Made by a program: the position numbers and the translations under genes. From positions 1,922,001-1,986,000 of the forward strand of contig JBANDB010000014.1 in NCBI GenBank assembly GCA_037576215.1: DNA of 64,000 bases. The letters run 5' to 3'. This stretch comes from Armillaria gallica (lineage: Eukaryota > Basidiomycota > Agaricomycetes > Agaricales > Physalacriaceae). The notes under the pieces are model-generated. The model was not told where the DNA came from and did no database searches. It saw only the letters and a list, made by a program, of their open reading frames with translations. Of the stretch, positions 45,194-57,414 are shown in pieces (position 1 is the stretch's first letter; each line of letters begins with the position of its first letter).

Positions 45194-46394
45194 GGCAAGT
45201 TTTGAGGGAGGAAAGGCAACAGCTGGGCAACACAAGGACAACGTTGACGACCGTGGAAGAGAAGCGAAAAGAAGAGTGCCTAGCCATGAGACCGAGCCGG
45301 GGTTAGCCGGGCCTTCTTGACATTTCGCCGTGACACTCGATGCGCTGAGACAGTTCGGCGAATCGAATCCGTTTCATTCTGCCCGTCGACTATGTATATG
45401 CTGTTGAAGGGCGACCTCGTTGTTGTGGAAATACCGCGCCCGGTGCGGTCATCGTTGTCCAGGATTCACGGCGCATGACAATGGTCGGAAAATGGACGTT
45501 GAAGAGGGAGATGGTGAGTGAGTATCGTCTTATCGTAGACGACTGGAATGCTCATGGATGTGCAAAGGAAGGAGAGAAAAGTTGCGGCGCAGTCGCGAGC
45601 TGCCTAGCTGCGCAACTAGTACAGTTTCAAATACGTACCCTGTATCCCGCCTTGACCTGGACTTGCAAAATAATCAAACTCTTCATTGTCGGTCGAGCGC
45701 GCGATTATCTACAATGCCTGTGCGGGGACGCGCGACCTCAAAACTACAAGCCGATGTACAGGATTTCTCCTACCAAAGGAGTTGGTATCCATTTATTTAT
45801 GATCCCCGGTATACTGTTAAAGATCCCGAGCTTGGCTTTGTTGAAGAATCAGAAGATATCTCACCCATCTTACTACGCTCCTATATATGGGACGCGATGC
45901 CCATACCCAGCCATGCCCTCACGCATCCTCCGCAGCAAAGCTGAAATGATGTCCGGGATAAGAATTGCGGTACTTTGCCAGTTCTTATTTTTCGGGTACT
46001 GTATCTGACTCTGCAACCATATTGTACAAAAGGCGCCTGACAAAGGATAGCCATAGTGGTATGGAACAATGGTTTAATCTATCGAAAATTTCTACAAAAT
46101 ACACATTTCTCATCACCCTCCGAAGCCTCGCACAGCTTAAAGCTCGAACCTAATGTGCAATACATCTGACCAACGGGAACATTGCTATAGGTAAACCTGA
46201 AAAGCACAGCACGGGACGTCAGGGACACCTATGACCCCACTTACACCCTCCTATAGCAACAATGCGAATCTGATTGCCTTCCAATTCTCTTGGGCAGGCA
46301 ATGATATTCTTGCGCGTGGATCCTTCTGCGGATCGTGGGTTTTCATTCCACATATAAGCCTCTCGGACCCGAAGGAAGGCCACCTTTTTCCGGT
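45194..46394. other. Region without a confident gene
   Basis: Overlapping frames at 45475-46008 and 45558-45944 compete and neither resembles a family. A segment around 45770-45870 (DPRYTVKDPELGFVEESED) has coding-like composition but no support on either side. Confidence 0.4.
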
Positions 46395-47856
46395 ATGAGC
46401 AGTCTTACTCCCATGCTGACGCGTCCCAGTCACGAGGCAGCGCTGTATTCCCTTGGTCCTTGGGTAAGTCATTTTCCCCCTACACGCAGTCATTCACTAA
46501 TGTACGCAGCTCGTTGGAATGTCTATAGATATGCTTCTGCAGGGGGCTCTTTTTACCCAAGTCAGTCCTTCTCAACTGTTGACGATCCATGATTCACAAG
46601 TAATCAAGTTTGCGAATTATTTCACTTGGTACAGCTCTACTGATGGGTACAAGCTCACCCTATCTGTGGCAATTCTTGCGCTTATCACTACCCTCAAGTC
46701 TGTCCAGGTGTGCTTGCTGCCTTGCCATGTATCGTCTGGGCACGTTAATGAAGCTTTGCTAGGCATTGTTAGTATACGCATTCTAGACCCAAGCACCAAC
46801 TGACACCTAGGTAATAGTGCCATTGTATGGACGCAGCAAATAACCCACTTCTACAACTTGCAAAGCGCACTTAACATGAGCTTTTCTGTCTGGTATCAAA
46901 TAGGCACGTGTACCACTTCCTCAGCACCTTTTTCCCTATTCACCGACCTTTCTGCGTCCAGGAAACCCTTTGATGGTGTCGCTTATCTCCCTTTATGTGC
47001 AATCCTACTTTTGCTACCGCCTCTACGTGGTGTCCAAGAGGTGGTGGATAGTTACGCCCGTATTAGTCTTGTATCTGTTCTCCGTGGGATCGGTCGCTGT
47101 TGCGGTACTGTTCCGTCGTGAATCCGACGTTGGCCTTCTACTGACAAGACGTTATGGGCCTTAGACCTACTATATTACACGTTCTGATCCGAAACTGGGA
47201 CGTTGGCGTAAGTCGTGTTGCTTCTGTATCCAAACTGAAGATTTCTTACGCTTCATCTAGTTGCAGTACATTATGCCACAATATTCGGTACGCAAAGTCA
47301 CATCTCAACGCTTTTGTCATGATTATCACCATTGTGTTCATTTCAGCAAGCGATGTTATGCTCGCCGGCACTACAGCGTATTTTCTCCTTAAAACAAGAA
47401 AGCTTGTATTGCCCCAGTATGCCCCATACTGTTTCAGCGCCGATTTCTGCTCATTCCGTTTTTTCAGCACTACAGGTGTGATCAATTCCCTAATCCGACT
47501 CACCTTCCAGACCGCTACACCAGCAGTGATATGGTAAATTTCTCGTTTTCTTCCATGGCTTGGACACTAATTTACTTCGTCTCATTAGTACGACATTTAA
47601 CCTAGTATTCACCTACCTTCCAGGTCCCTACGACAAGGGCGTATCCAGCGCCTTCATACAGGCCCTCCCCAAGATATACGCAGTCAGTATGATGTGGACA
47701 CTCAATGCACGGAGGGCCATCATGCGCGAGCCCTCTCCGATGTTCGCCAGCGGGGATTTCCGCATAACTGAAGGGACTGACTCGTTCATACATGGAAATC
47801 CAAGGAGACGTTTGACGACTGGAGACATTCAGGTTTGCATTTTGTTGATGAGCTAA
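46395..47856 (+). CDS. DUF6534-type multi-pass membrane protein
   Basis: Multiple exons, not all joined with certainty. Visible are the N-terminus MSSLTPMLTRPSHEAALYSL; LVGMSIDMLLQGALFTQ; YKLTLSVAILALITTLKSVQ; SLYVQSYFCYRLYVVSKRWW; AFVMIITIVFISASDVML; INSLIRLTFQTATPAV; CTTFNLVFTYLP; LPKIYAVSMMWTLNARRAIM. This order, above all VQSYFCYRLYVVSKRW and the K-x-Y-x3-x-LNARR end, is that of the seven-span DUF6534 family, expanded in mushrooms and of unknown function. Compared with the second copy it lacks four bases near 47791 (CATACATGG against CATTCATGCATGG), which changes the C-terminus and ends it at 47856. Its 3' part lies in the tandem-repeat unit. Confidence 0.6.
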
Positions 47857-48607
47857 TCCCCGCTGACCTTGATTTGGGTGCAGTTTGCTACCATCCAGTA
47901 CTCGGACTCGGACTCGGAGTCTCAGATTCTGCATATGCTGTCCACAGTTCTGGACGATGATGACATTCCTAAAAGGCCCTAACGACTACTTGCTTAACGT
48001 ACTGATGATAGACCCGGCCAATATTGTTATGATTACTTTGAGGACGGTTCTTGGATCGACTTATGGAATCTTGAAGATACAGAATTTGGTGACGTTATTC
48101 TAGATTATGGAGAACTCAATGTACCTCTAACATAGGTACGTGATATTGACCTGTTTTCGGCTCTAAGTTCACGTGGGTAGGGACGCTAGAGCAATTCGCC
48201 GAAAAGTTAACTGCGTGCTGTCCATCATTCGAACCTCGCACATGACGCTACTATGGGAACTTGCTTGTCCTGAATGCTTACAAGAGAGGGGAAAATCAAG
48301 CAGTGGTTCGACTGATCGGAGCAAAAGATACGCTGAACCTAATTAGTCGCAAAGAAACTAACGGGACCATAGCTAAACGACGAAAGGATTTATAATGTAA
48401 GTTGCATGAAGACCGTTTTTTTGGAAGGCAGACGGGCGGAGCTTGCCGACAACGACCTCAATGGTCAAGATGCAACAGTGAATTCCAGAAGCAATGGCCA
48501 CCGCACGTTATGAAGATAGCTTCAACTCTGGTGAACTTTAAGACGCATGGAACCTGACATGGTCGCGATGATTCTCTATGAAACCACCAGTGACACGACT
48601 TTATTTC
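47857..48607. other. Convergent spacer between DUF6534 and P450, no gene seen
   Basis: Contains CGG-ACT repeats (47903-47919) like those at the RTA1 promoters, here 3' of a gene. The same spacer is present in unit 2 (53160-53866) with small indels. Confidence 0.45.
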
Positions 48608-50748
48608 TCATGAAAACCTTTCCTCATTGATAAGATCCAATGCCTTCCTGCTTCTAGCCTGGATCGTACACTTGAACGGAGTCGGATGGCTGCAGAAGAG
48701 TGAAGATAGAGCGCATTCAGAGGTGATACTTTGAAACTCGATATGAGTTTCATACCTGATAGTCCCCGCTGTATGCTCTGTGTCCGGTTCGAAAACAACG
48801 CCGTTTTCAGAATACTTTGAAATGTCGAAGACCGCTAACACCATAGCACAGGACATGAAAACCGAGGCGTCAGCTAGCACTCTCCCTGAATCCCGAGTCA
48901 GCTCGGGTCATGAAAACAGGTCCAACGAGACGTACCAGGGCAAATTCTGTTTAAATCATAATCAATCAAGATATGAACTCTCGATCGTATCAACAAAAAC
49001 ACCCACCGACGACCAAATCCGAACACCATTTTGTAGGGATCGAGTTCGGCTTCCTTCATTTCCGTCCGGATAAATCTGTCAGGATTGAACTTGAACGGTT
49101 CATTGTATACCGTAGGATCGTGGAGCATTTTCCTATGAACGACACAAGAAAAAGATTAGACAAGGTCTTTAACGTCGTCCATGTCCCCATACCAAATGTT
49201 GGCCAAAATCAAGGAACCCTTTGGGATGAGATAACCAGATTGAACAACATCCTCGGTAACGCGATGAGGAATGCCTAGGCGCAAAAAGTAGTGAGTATTC
49301 GGATGAGAAAGTAGATATATATTGAATACTGACCTGTTGGTCCTACGTTGTGCCATCGGGTGACTTCAAGAACTAGAGCATTGATATACGGCAGGCGTTC
49401 TCGGTCGTCAAATCGGGGTAACCTATCATCGCCGATCACGGCATCGATCTCTGCCTGTGCCTTTGCCTGAACTTCGGGGTAGAGAAGCATTGCTTTGAAG
49501 AAAGCGTAAACGGATGCAACGGTCTAATCCACTGTCAGACCAAGCTTTGAAAGAGGAAACCAAGAACGTACAGTATCGGCACCACCTGTAGGGAGCGAAT
49601 GAGGTTCCGGACAGCTTTGATTAAAGAGTGATTCACGTACCAGCGTATAGGGATCCTGCAAGCCATTTGATATCAAATTCTTCTTCAACACCCACTCCGC
49701 CTTCAAGCTGGCTCGATGTGAGAGAAAGACGAGCCTTTCCATCGGCCTATTCACCTTTGAGAGACAACTTGGTATAAGGGGTTAATCCACTGACCATTTC
49801 CTGCTTTACATAGTTATGTGGCCGTTCCACGAAATCATTTAGTGTTGAAGCCCATTCTCGAGCGGTCCGTTTGAATCCAGCTCCAGGAAACCATTCCGGA
49901 ATGTGACGTACTAAAGTAAGGCATTTCTCAGTTTCGAAGGGAACGAGAGGGTGAATCAAGACCTACAGATCGGAATAAGATTGACCAAAAAGCCACCGGG
50001 AGCAGTCGAAAGAGAAAATTGATCCATAGCCTCTTCGGCTAGATTCACAAATGGATCGTTCTCTTCTTGTATCGCATATCCATGCGAGATTTGCAATATA
50101 ATGGCTCCTGCAGTTCTTACGCGTCGATCATCAGCATCAGTACTGACAGAGAAAGGTGAAAGTAACATACTTTCGGATATGCGCTGAGAGTTCTTCAGGT
50201 TTAGCAGAGATTCTCTTTAGGAAACGATGGGTCTCAAACTCCACCATCGGTAAAAACGACTTCATAGTCGCGTTGTTACCGAAAAGCTGATGCGCCAGTC
50301 GACGGAAGTTACGGAATCGAGGACCATAAGACATAAGACCTAGTGAATTCTTCCACCCGATGAGCTCACCACCCATCGCGATAAGTGGCCTATCCGAGGA
50401 AATGGAGCTTTTCTTGTCCAATAGGGTCATTGCCATCTGAACAGAGTTTACCACGACCATCCGCTGTCCAAGGATGGAAACGGATGTGATGTCGCCTTGG
50501 GATGTACTGTGAGTAGAATGGACACCTTTTGACTAAGTAGACACTGTACCGTATTTCTCCCCCCATTTAGCGAAGGTAAGCCATTCCTTCTGAGAGGGCA
50601 TGTCGAGAAGGTTCCCGATTAACGGTAGTCCTCTGGGGCCAGGAGGGAATTGGGTAGTAATACGACGGTTTCGGCGGAAGAGGTGCCAAGCAAAAATTAA
50701 ACCGACAAGGGTAATAGAAATATCAAGAGTGCGGATGGAGCTAAACAT
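48608..50748 (-). CDS. Cytochrome P450 monooxygenase, tandem copy 1
   Basis: Twelve minus-strand exons, about 500 aa. The N-terminal anchor (TLDISITLVGLIFAWHLF) is followed by the hinge PPGPRGLPLIGNL. Then ALVLEVTRWHNV carries the K-helix ExxR; the I-helix motif GGADTT is spread over a tiny exon (near 49580); FNPDRF is the PERF-type motif; FGFGRR-ICPG is the heme-binding Cys loop, split by an intron (48897-48955 region); the end is HPTPFKCTIQARS. All splice joins I traced keep the frame, so the gene looks functional. It is a microsomal class II enzyme of the family often named O-methylsterigmatocystin oxidoreductase-like in basidiomycetes; the substrate is unknown. Copy 2 at 53867-56006 is nearly identical. 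Confidence 0.9.
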
Positions 50749-51530
50749 TTTGGAGGGTTGGATGGCTGCTTGAGACCGAGAAAGATGTTCGAGCTTTCTT
50801 ATACGCACTGGCTAGTCTTAAAAAAGAAAATGTCCGTGTTTTCCGCCAGCCGAGAATGATGTATCAGCATACCATAGCAGGAACAAGTTCGCATGGGGAG
50901 CGTCTGGATCCTAACTTAACGCTGAACGGGACCGCACGGCTCCGAGTCATGCGAGATCCTTCTACATTTTACGAGGCTATGTTTCGTCGACCGTGATGGG
51001 AGAGGGCCAGCCTGAGCTTGCCAAAGTTCGAGCGAGAGATAGGGCAATGCGATGCGTAAAAAGGCGTAGAGCCACGGTCTCTATTCGTAAAAACATGACC
51101 TGAGTCGGAGCAAATCAGGTGCCGGTTTAGTCAGAGCGAGCCTACTGACTGAGAGTGAGGAAATTTTGGCGGGAGTGCTTACTGTACTATGTTCAAGGTC
51201 AAAATTGGCACATGCACAGCCACAAACTTCGTCATCTACGCCGGACAACCGTGTCAGCCCGTGTATCAGGGGGCTCCAGAGGCCTATCGACAGCTTGCTT
51301 CATATATATATACACCAAGCTAAGACTGCGTATATACGTGTCTGATACTCAGAATCTATGAAAGATGATCGTGAACCTGGATAGATGAACTGAATCTGGA
51401 GAAACCAAGATACAAAGTATCTTGGGGGTTTGGCCCGTTTGGGGGATGATTACCCCGCTTGTGAAGGAGACAACTTCCGAAAGAGAGGGAAGTTGGGAAG
51501 GGTGACCAAGCGTCATCAACTGATAAAGCA
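50749..51530. other. P450 upstream region and repeat-unit tail
   Basis: No gene; shared with 56007-56765 of unit 2. It must hold the P450 promoter. Confidence 0.5.
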
Positions 51531-52207
51531 CCTCACTGATACGGACATGCCCCCGCAAGGTACAGCTTCTCAGCCCTAGCATAGACAACGTGAATATTCT
51601 AATGGAAATTATATTACACACAGACCGAACCGCAATCTTAGGTGGTGCCAGGGTGCAAGTACATCGGTGTTTTCTCCACCACCTGGCACGCGTCGAACAC
51701 AAATCTGGCTAGGCGTGGGACCAAATCCGGATAGGAGAGTAGAGAGTGGAAAAGAGAAATGGGTGACGAACTGGCGTGGCGCAAGGCGGGGAAATCTTTC
51801 CATACATCCCTGAGAAAAGCCACCAGCAACTGATTTAGATCGCCATCTGTGCATACAAAAAGCACATGGATCTCGTCCTCGACATCGTCGCGACACAGTC
51901 GACACAGCCGAAACGCCCTGGGGGCGTGTATTGAGGAGTCTCGCATCTTCACCCATCTTCCACGTTCAACACCAAGTCCATGGCTCGCTGTCATCAGTCT
52001 CGTTAGGGCGATACGATGATCGCGTATGCGTGTAAGGAGGTAAGACCTGAAGATCAAAGGATCTGATGACCTTTGACCGCTTCTCAGACGTTCCCATCGA
52101 CCGTCCATCAGCTGTAAGCGTGATGATGAAGAGATCTGTGCTAGCGCCCATTCCCTCGCCTTTTCGTGGACCGCATTAATCAAAAAGTCAACATGGTCCG
52201 GGTTGAG
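51531..52207 (-). mobile_element. 3' fragment of a LINE-type non-LTR retrotransposon
   Basis: A minus-strand frame (52183-51638) encodes the C-terminal end of a non-LTR reverse transcriptase with the zf-RVT-like zinc motif: ALTRLMTASHGLGVERGRW, CRLCRDDVEDEIHVLFVC, then LARFVFDACQVVEKTPMYL. The limits come from comparison with unit 2, where the flanks GATAAAGCA and AGACCCAGGTGTTCGGGAG are nearly adjacent (56762-56790). The inserted length (about 680 bp) equals the difference between the two unit lengths. It is 5'-truncated, as usual for LINE insertions. Confidence 0.8.
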
Positions 52208-52301
52208 TAGACCCAGGTGTTCGGGAGATTCTTCCTTCCTTCAACTGGCCAACCGCGAGATGCGTGATGCGACAGACAAATGAACCCAAACACGCCTGTA
52301 T

Positions 52302-53159
52302 TGGTCTTGTATCTGTTCTCCGTGGGATCGGTCGCTGTTGCGGTATTGTTCCGTCGTGAATCCGACGTTTGCCTTCTACTGACAAGACGTTATGGGCCTT
52401 AGACCTACTATATTACACATTCTGATCCGAAACTGAAGAATTCTTACGCTTCATCTAGTTGCAGTACATTATGCCACAATATTCGGTACGCAAAGTCACA
52501 TCTCAGCGCTTTTGTCATGATTATCACCATTGTGTTCATTTCAGCTAGCGATGTTATGCTCGCCGGCACTACAGCGTATTTTCTCCTCAAAACAAGAATG
52601 GTTGTTTTGCCCCAGTATGTCCCATACTGTTTCAGCATCGATTTCTGCTCATTCCGTTTTTCAGCACTACAGGTGTGATCAATGCCCTAATTCGACTCAC
52701 CTTCCAGACCGCTACGCCGGCAGTGATATGGTAAATTTCTCGTTTTCTTCTATGGCGCCGTTGGACACTAATTTACATCGTCTCATTAGTACGGCATTTA
52801 ACCTGGTATTCACCTACCTTCCAGGTCCCTACGACAAGGGCATATCCAGCGCCTTCATACAGGCCCTCCCCAAGGTATACGCAGTCAGTAGGATGTGGGC
52901 ACTCAATGCACGGAGGGCCATCATGCGCGAGCCCTCTCCGATGTTCGCAAGCGGGGCTTTCCGCATAACTGAAGGCACCGACTCGTTCATTCATGCATGG
53001 AAATCCAAGGAGACGTTTGACGACTGGAGACATTCCGGTTTGCATTTTGTTGATGAGCCAATCCCTGCTGACCTTGATTTGGGTGCAGTTTGCTACCATC
53101 CAGTACTCGGACTCGGAGTCTCAGATTCTGAATATGCTGACCACAGTTCTGGACGATGA
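52302..53159 (+). pseudogene. 5'-truncated copy of the DUF6534 gene
   Basis: Lacks everything before the VLYLFSVGSV span of the parent because the duplication breakpoint falls inside the gene. It keeps ISASDVMLAGTTAYFLL and a long frame (52530-53159) with FVFTYLPGPYDKG-type sequence, LNARRAIMREPSPMFASGAF and HAWKSKETFDDWRHSG. The C-terminal frame here is longer than in the parent gene because of four extra bases (GCAT) near 52996. With no start and no promoter of its own it is probably non-functional. Confidence 0.75.
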
Positions 53160-53866
53160 TGGCATTCCTAAAAGGCCCTAACGGCGGCTTGCTTAACGTA
53201 CTGATGATAGACCCGGCCAATATATTATGATTATCTTGATGACGGCTCTTGGATCGACTTATAGTATATGGAACCTTAAATGCGAAGATACAGAATTTGG
53301 TGACGTTATTCTAGATTATGGAGAACTCGATGTAAGTACCTTTAACATAGGTACGCGATACTGACCTGTTTTCGGCTCTAAGTTCACGTGGGTAGGGACG
53401 CTAGAGCAATTCGCCGAAAAGTTAACCGCGTGCTGTCCATCATTCGAACCTCGCACATGACGCTACTATGGCCATTACGCTCACCCGGATATACCACCTA
53501 TATAATACTCAGTGAAATGCCTGAGCATTTGTCCTGAATGCTTACAAGAGAGGGAAAAATCAAGCAGCGGTTCGACTTATCGGAGCAAAAGATACGCTGA
53601 ACCTAATTAGTCGCAAAGAAACTAACGGGACCACAGCTAAACGACGAAAGGATTTATAATGTAAGTTGAATGAAGACCATTTTTTTAGAAGGCAGACGGG
53701 CGGAGCTTGCTGACAACCTCAATGGTCAAGATGCAACAGTGAATTCCAGAAGCAATGGCCACCGCACGTTATGAAGATAGCTTCACCTCTGGTGAACAAA
53801 GACGCACGGAACCTGACATGGTCGCGATGATTCTCTATGAAACCACCAGTGATACAACTTTATTTA
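53160..53866. other. Spacer of unit 2, no gene seen
   Basis: Counterpart of 47857-48607, with a short insertion near 53476-53525 absent from unit 1. Confidence 0.5.
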
Positions 53867-56006
53867 TCATGAAAACCTTTCCTCATTGATAAGATCCAAT
53901 GCCTTCCTGCTTCTAGCCTGGATCGTACACTTGAACGGAGTCGGATGGCTGCAGAAGAGTGAAGATAGAGCACATTCAGAGGTGATACTTTGAAACTCGA
54001 TATGAGTTTCATACCTGATAGTCCCCGCTGTATGCTCTGTGTCCGGTTCGAAAACAACGCCGTTTTCAGAATACTTTGAAATGTCGAAGACTGCTAACAC
54101 CATAGCACAGGACATGAAAACCGAGGCGTCAGCTAGCACTCTCCCTGAATCCCGAGTCAGCCTGGATCATGGAAATAGGTCTAACGAGACGTACCAGGGC
54201 AAATTCTGTTTTAATCATAATCAATCAAGATATGAACTCTCGATCGTATCAACAAAAACACCCACCGACGACCAAATCCGAAAACCATTTTGTAGGGATC
54301 GAGTTCGGCTTCCTTCATTTCCGTTCGGATAAATCTGTCAGGATTGAACTTGAACGGTTCATTGTATACCGTAGGATCGTGGAGCATTTTCCTATGAACG
54401 ACACAAGCAAGGGTTAGACAAGGTCTTTAACGTCGTCCATGTCCCCATACCAAATGTTGGCCAAAATCAAGGAACCCTTGGGGATGAAATAACCAGATTG
54501 AACAACATCCTCGGTAACGCAATGAGGAATGCCTAGGCGCCAAAAAGTGGTGAGTATTCGGATGAGAAAGTAGATATATATTGAATACTGACCTGTTGGT
54601 ACTACGTTGTGCCATCGAGTGACTTCAAGAACTAGAGCATTGATATACGGCAGGCGCTCTCGGTCGTCAAATCGGGGTAACCTATCATCGCCGATCACGG
54701 CGTCGATCTCTGCCTGTGCCTTTGCCTGAATTTCGGGGTAGAGAAGCATTGCTTTGAAGAAAGCGTAAACGGATGCAACGGTCTAATCCACTGTCAGACC
54801 AAGTTTTGAAAGAGGAAACCAAAAACATACAGTATCGGCACCACCTGTAGGAAGCGAATGAGGTTCCGGACAGCTTTGATTAAAGAGTGATTCACGTACC
54901 AGCGTATAGGGATCCTGCAAGCCATTTGATATCAAATTCTTCTTCAACACCCACTCCGCCTTCAAGCTGGCTCGATGTGAGAGAAAGATGAGCCTTTCCA
55001 TCGGCCTATTCACCTTTGAGAGATAACTTGGTATAATGGTTAATCCACTGACCATTTCCTGCTTTACATAGTTATGTGGCCGTTCCACGAAATCATTTAG
55101 TGTTGAAGCCCATTCTCGAGCGGTCCGTTTGAATCCAGCTCCAGGAAACCATTCCGGAATGTGACGTACTAAAGTATGGCATTTCTCAGTTTCGAAGGGA
55201 ACGAGAGGGTGAATCAAGACCTACAGATCGGAATAAGATTGACCAAAAATCCACCGGGAGCAGTCGAAAGAGAAAATTGATCCACAGCCTCTTCGGCTAG
55301 ATTCACAAATGGATCGTTCTCTTCTTGTATCGCATATCCATGCGAGATTTGCAATATAATGGCTCCTGCAGTTCTTACGCGTCGATCATCAGCATCAGTA
55401 CTGACAGAGAAAGGTGAAAGTAACATACTTTCGGACATGCGCTGAGAGTTCTTCGGGTTTAGCAGAGATTCTCTTTAGGAAACGATGGGTCTCAAACTCC
55501 ACCATCGGTAAAAACGACTTCATGGTCGCGTTGTTACCGAAAAGCTGATGCGCCAGTCGACGGAAGTTACGGAATCGAGGACCATAAGACATAAGACCTA
55601 GTGCATTCTTCCACCCGATAAGCTCACCACCCATCGCGATAAGTGGCCTATCCGAGGAAATGGAGCTTTTCTTGTCCAGTAGGGTCATTGCCATCTGAAC
55701 AGAGTTTACCACGACCATCCGCTGCCCAAGGATGGAAACGGATGTGATGTCGCCTTGGGATATACTGTGAGTAGAATGGACACCTTTTGACTAAGTAGAC
55801 ACTGTACCGTATTTCTCCCCCCATTTAGCGAAGGTAAGCCATTCCTTCTGAGAGGGCATGTCGAGAAGGTTCCCGATTAACGGTAGTCCTCGGGGACCAG
55901 GAGGGAATTGGGTAGTAATACGACGGTTTCGGCGGAAGAGGTGCCAAGCAAAAATTAAACCGACAAGGGTAATAGAAATATCAAGAGTGCGGATGGAGCC
56001 AATCAT
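53867..56006 (-). CDS. Cytochrome P450 monooxygenase, tandem copy 2
   Basis: Near-identical duplicate of the P450 at 48608-50748, with the same exon-intron layout. The start is MIGSIRTLDISITL instead of MFSSIRTLDISITL. The hinge PPGPRGLPLIGNL, ExxR (EVTRW), GGADT, FGFGRR and the C-terminal FKCTIQARSRKALDLI are unchanged. Seen differences are single substitutions such as E/K and V/G exchanges (RWHNVVPTG here, RWHNVGPTG in copy 1) and intron indels. No stop or shift was found, so both copies could be expressed. Short divergence implies a recent duplication or gene conversion. Confidence 0.9.
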
Positions 56007-56860
56007 TTTGGAGGGTTGGATGGCTGCTTGAGACCGAGAAAGAGGTTCGAGCTTTCTTATACACACTGGCTAGTCTTAAAAAAAGAAAAATTCCGTGTTT
56101 TCCGCCAGCCGAGAATGATATATCAACATACCATAGCAGGAACAAGTTCGCATGTGGAGCGTCTGGATCCTAACTTAACGCTGAACGGTACTACACGGCT
56201 CCGAGTCACGCGAGATCCTTCTACATTTTACGAGGCTATGTTTCGTCGACCGTGATGGGAGAGGGCCAGCCTGAGCTTGCCAAAGTTGGAGCGAGAGATG
56301 GGGTAATGCACGCGTAAAAAGGCGCAGAGCCACGGTCTCTACTCGTCAAAACATGACCTGAGTCGGAGCAAATTAGGTGCGGGGTTAGTCAGAGCGAACC
56401 TACTGACTCAGAGTGAGGAAATTTTGGCGCTAGTGCTTTGTTCAAGGTCAAAATTGGTACATGCACAGCCACAAACTTCCTCATCTCATCATTACACCTT
56501 CAGGCACGCCGGACAATTTGAAGCCCGTGTCAACCCGTGTATCAGGGGGCTCCAGAGGCCTATCGACAGCTTGCTTCATATACACCAAGCTAAGACTGCG
56601 TATATACGTGTCTGATATCTAGAATCAATCGTGAATCTGGATAGATGAACTGAATCTGGAGAAACCAAGATACAAAGTATCTCGGGATGATCTCGCTTGT
56701 GAAGGAGACAACTTCCGAAAGAGAGGAAAGTTGGGAAGGGTGACCACGCGTCATCAAGTGATAAAGCAGGAGACCCAGGTGTTCGGGAGATTCTTCCTTC
56801 CTTCAACTGGCCAACCGCGAGAGCGTGATGCGGCAGACAAATGAACCCAAACACGCCTGT
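56007..56860. other. P450 copy 2 upstream region and repeat-unit tail
   Basis: No gene; counterpart of the unit 1 tail. It shows the empty site of the LINE insertion near 56765. Confidence 0.5.
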
Positions 56861-56970
56861 ATTGGTCTTGTATCTGTTCTCCGTGGGATCGGTCGCTATT
56901 GCGATATTGTTCCGTCGTGAATCCGACGTTTGCCTTCTACTGACAAGACGTTCAAATGGGCCTTAGACCT
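56861..56970. repeat. Tandem duplication unit 3, truncated by the copia element
   Basis: The first about 110 bp of the repeat unit (TCTTGTATCTGTTCTCCGTG onward to GGGCCTTAGACCT), then the LTR begins at 56971. The unit does not resume after the 3' LTR. Confidence 0.85.
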
Positions 56971-57196
56971 TGTTGACCGGTACTGGTCCTTTGCATTGTT
57001 TGTCAGCTCGATGTTTGGCTACGGCCTCTCTACGTACCCATAGCTCGGACTTTGCCCTTCTTGCTCCTCAGTCGTCTTTCACATCCTTGACGTTCTGAGG
57101 AGGTATGCCCTGTTCATTTTTCCTACCTACGTACACTCACTAATACTACTTCGTAGTCTGATTCGTGTCCTGTGTCGCTAGGTCTGCTGGTCAGCA
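56971..57196 (+). repeat. 5' LTR of the copia element
   Basis: 226 bp, starting TGTTGACC and ending GGTCAGCA (short inverted ends, TG...CA). It is followed directly by GGTTATGGGTTTC, which resembles the complement of the initiator-Met tRNA anticodon arm, so priming by a half-tRNA as in Drosophila copia is likely (inference). Confidence 0.85.
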
Positions 57197-57414
57197 GGTT
57201 ATGGGTTTCTCTTGACCCACCTATCTCGCGACTGTCCAATCGCCACGTCACCAACTTCATTTTTCCACTTGTCCACAGGTCGTCCAGCCTGTTCCTCACA
57301 TCCATATCCTGACCGACACGTCCCACCGTCTTGCGTGTTTTGGTTTCCCCTCTGCACCCAGACACAACGCCGATCAATTATTTCGGATCAATATCATAAT
57401 ACTTCCGTGGAACT

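Larger units (their letters stand above)
47062..52301. repeat. Tandem duplication unit 1
   Basis: Starts TCTTGTATCTGTTCTCCGTG and carries the 3' part of the DUF6534 gene, a P450 on the minus strand and its upstream region. Nearly identical to 52302-56860 apart from scattered substitutions, small indels and a LINE fragment inserted at 51531-52207. Confidence 0.9.
52302..56860. repeat. Tandem duplication unit 2
   Basis: Same content as unit 1 without the LINE fragment. The junction before it (GAACCCAAACACGCCTGTATT) recurs before unit 3 at 56845-56865. Confidence 0.9.

Noticed and set aside
45475..46008. 177-aa frame as a gene
   Set aside because: A competing frame overlaps it, no motif or leader is visible and the composition is erratic.
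47903..47919. CGGACT repeats near the DUF6534 3' end as a promoter element
   Set aside because: Not upstream of a start codon in either orientation at the distance seen for the RTA1-like genes; it may be a simple repeat, which also weakens the promoter reading slightly.
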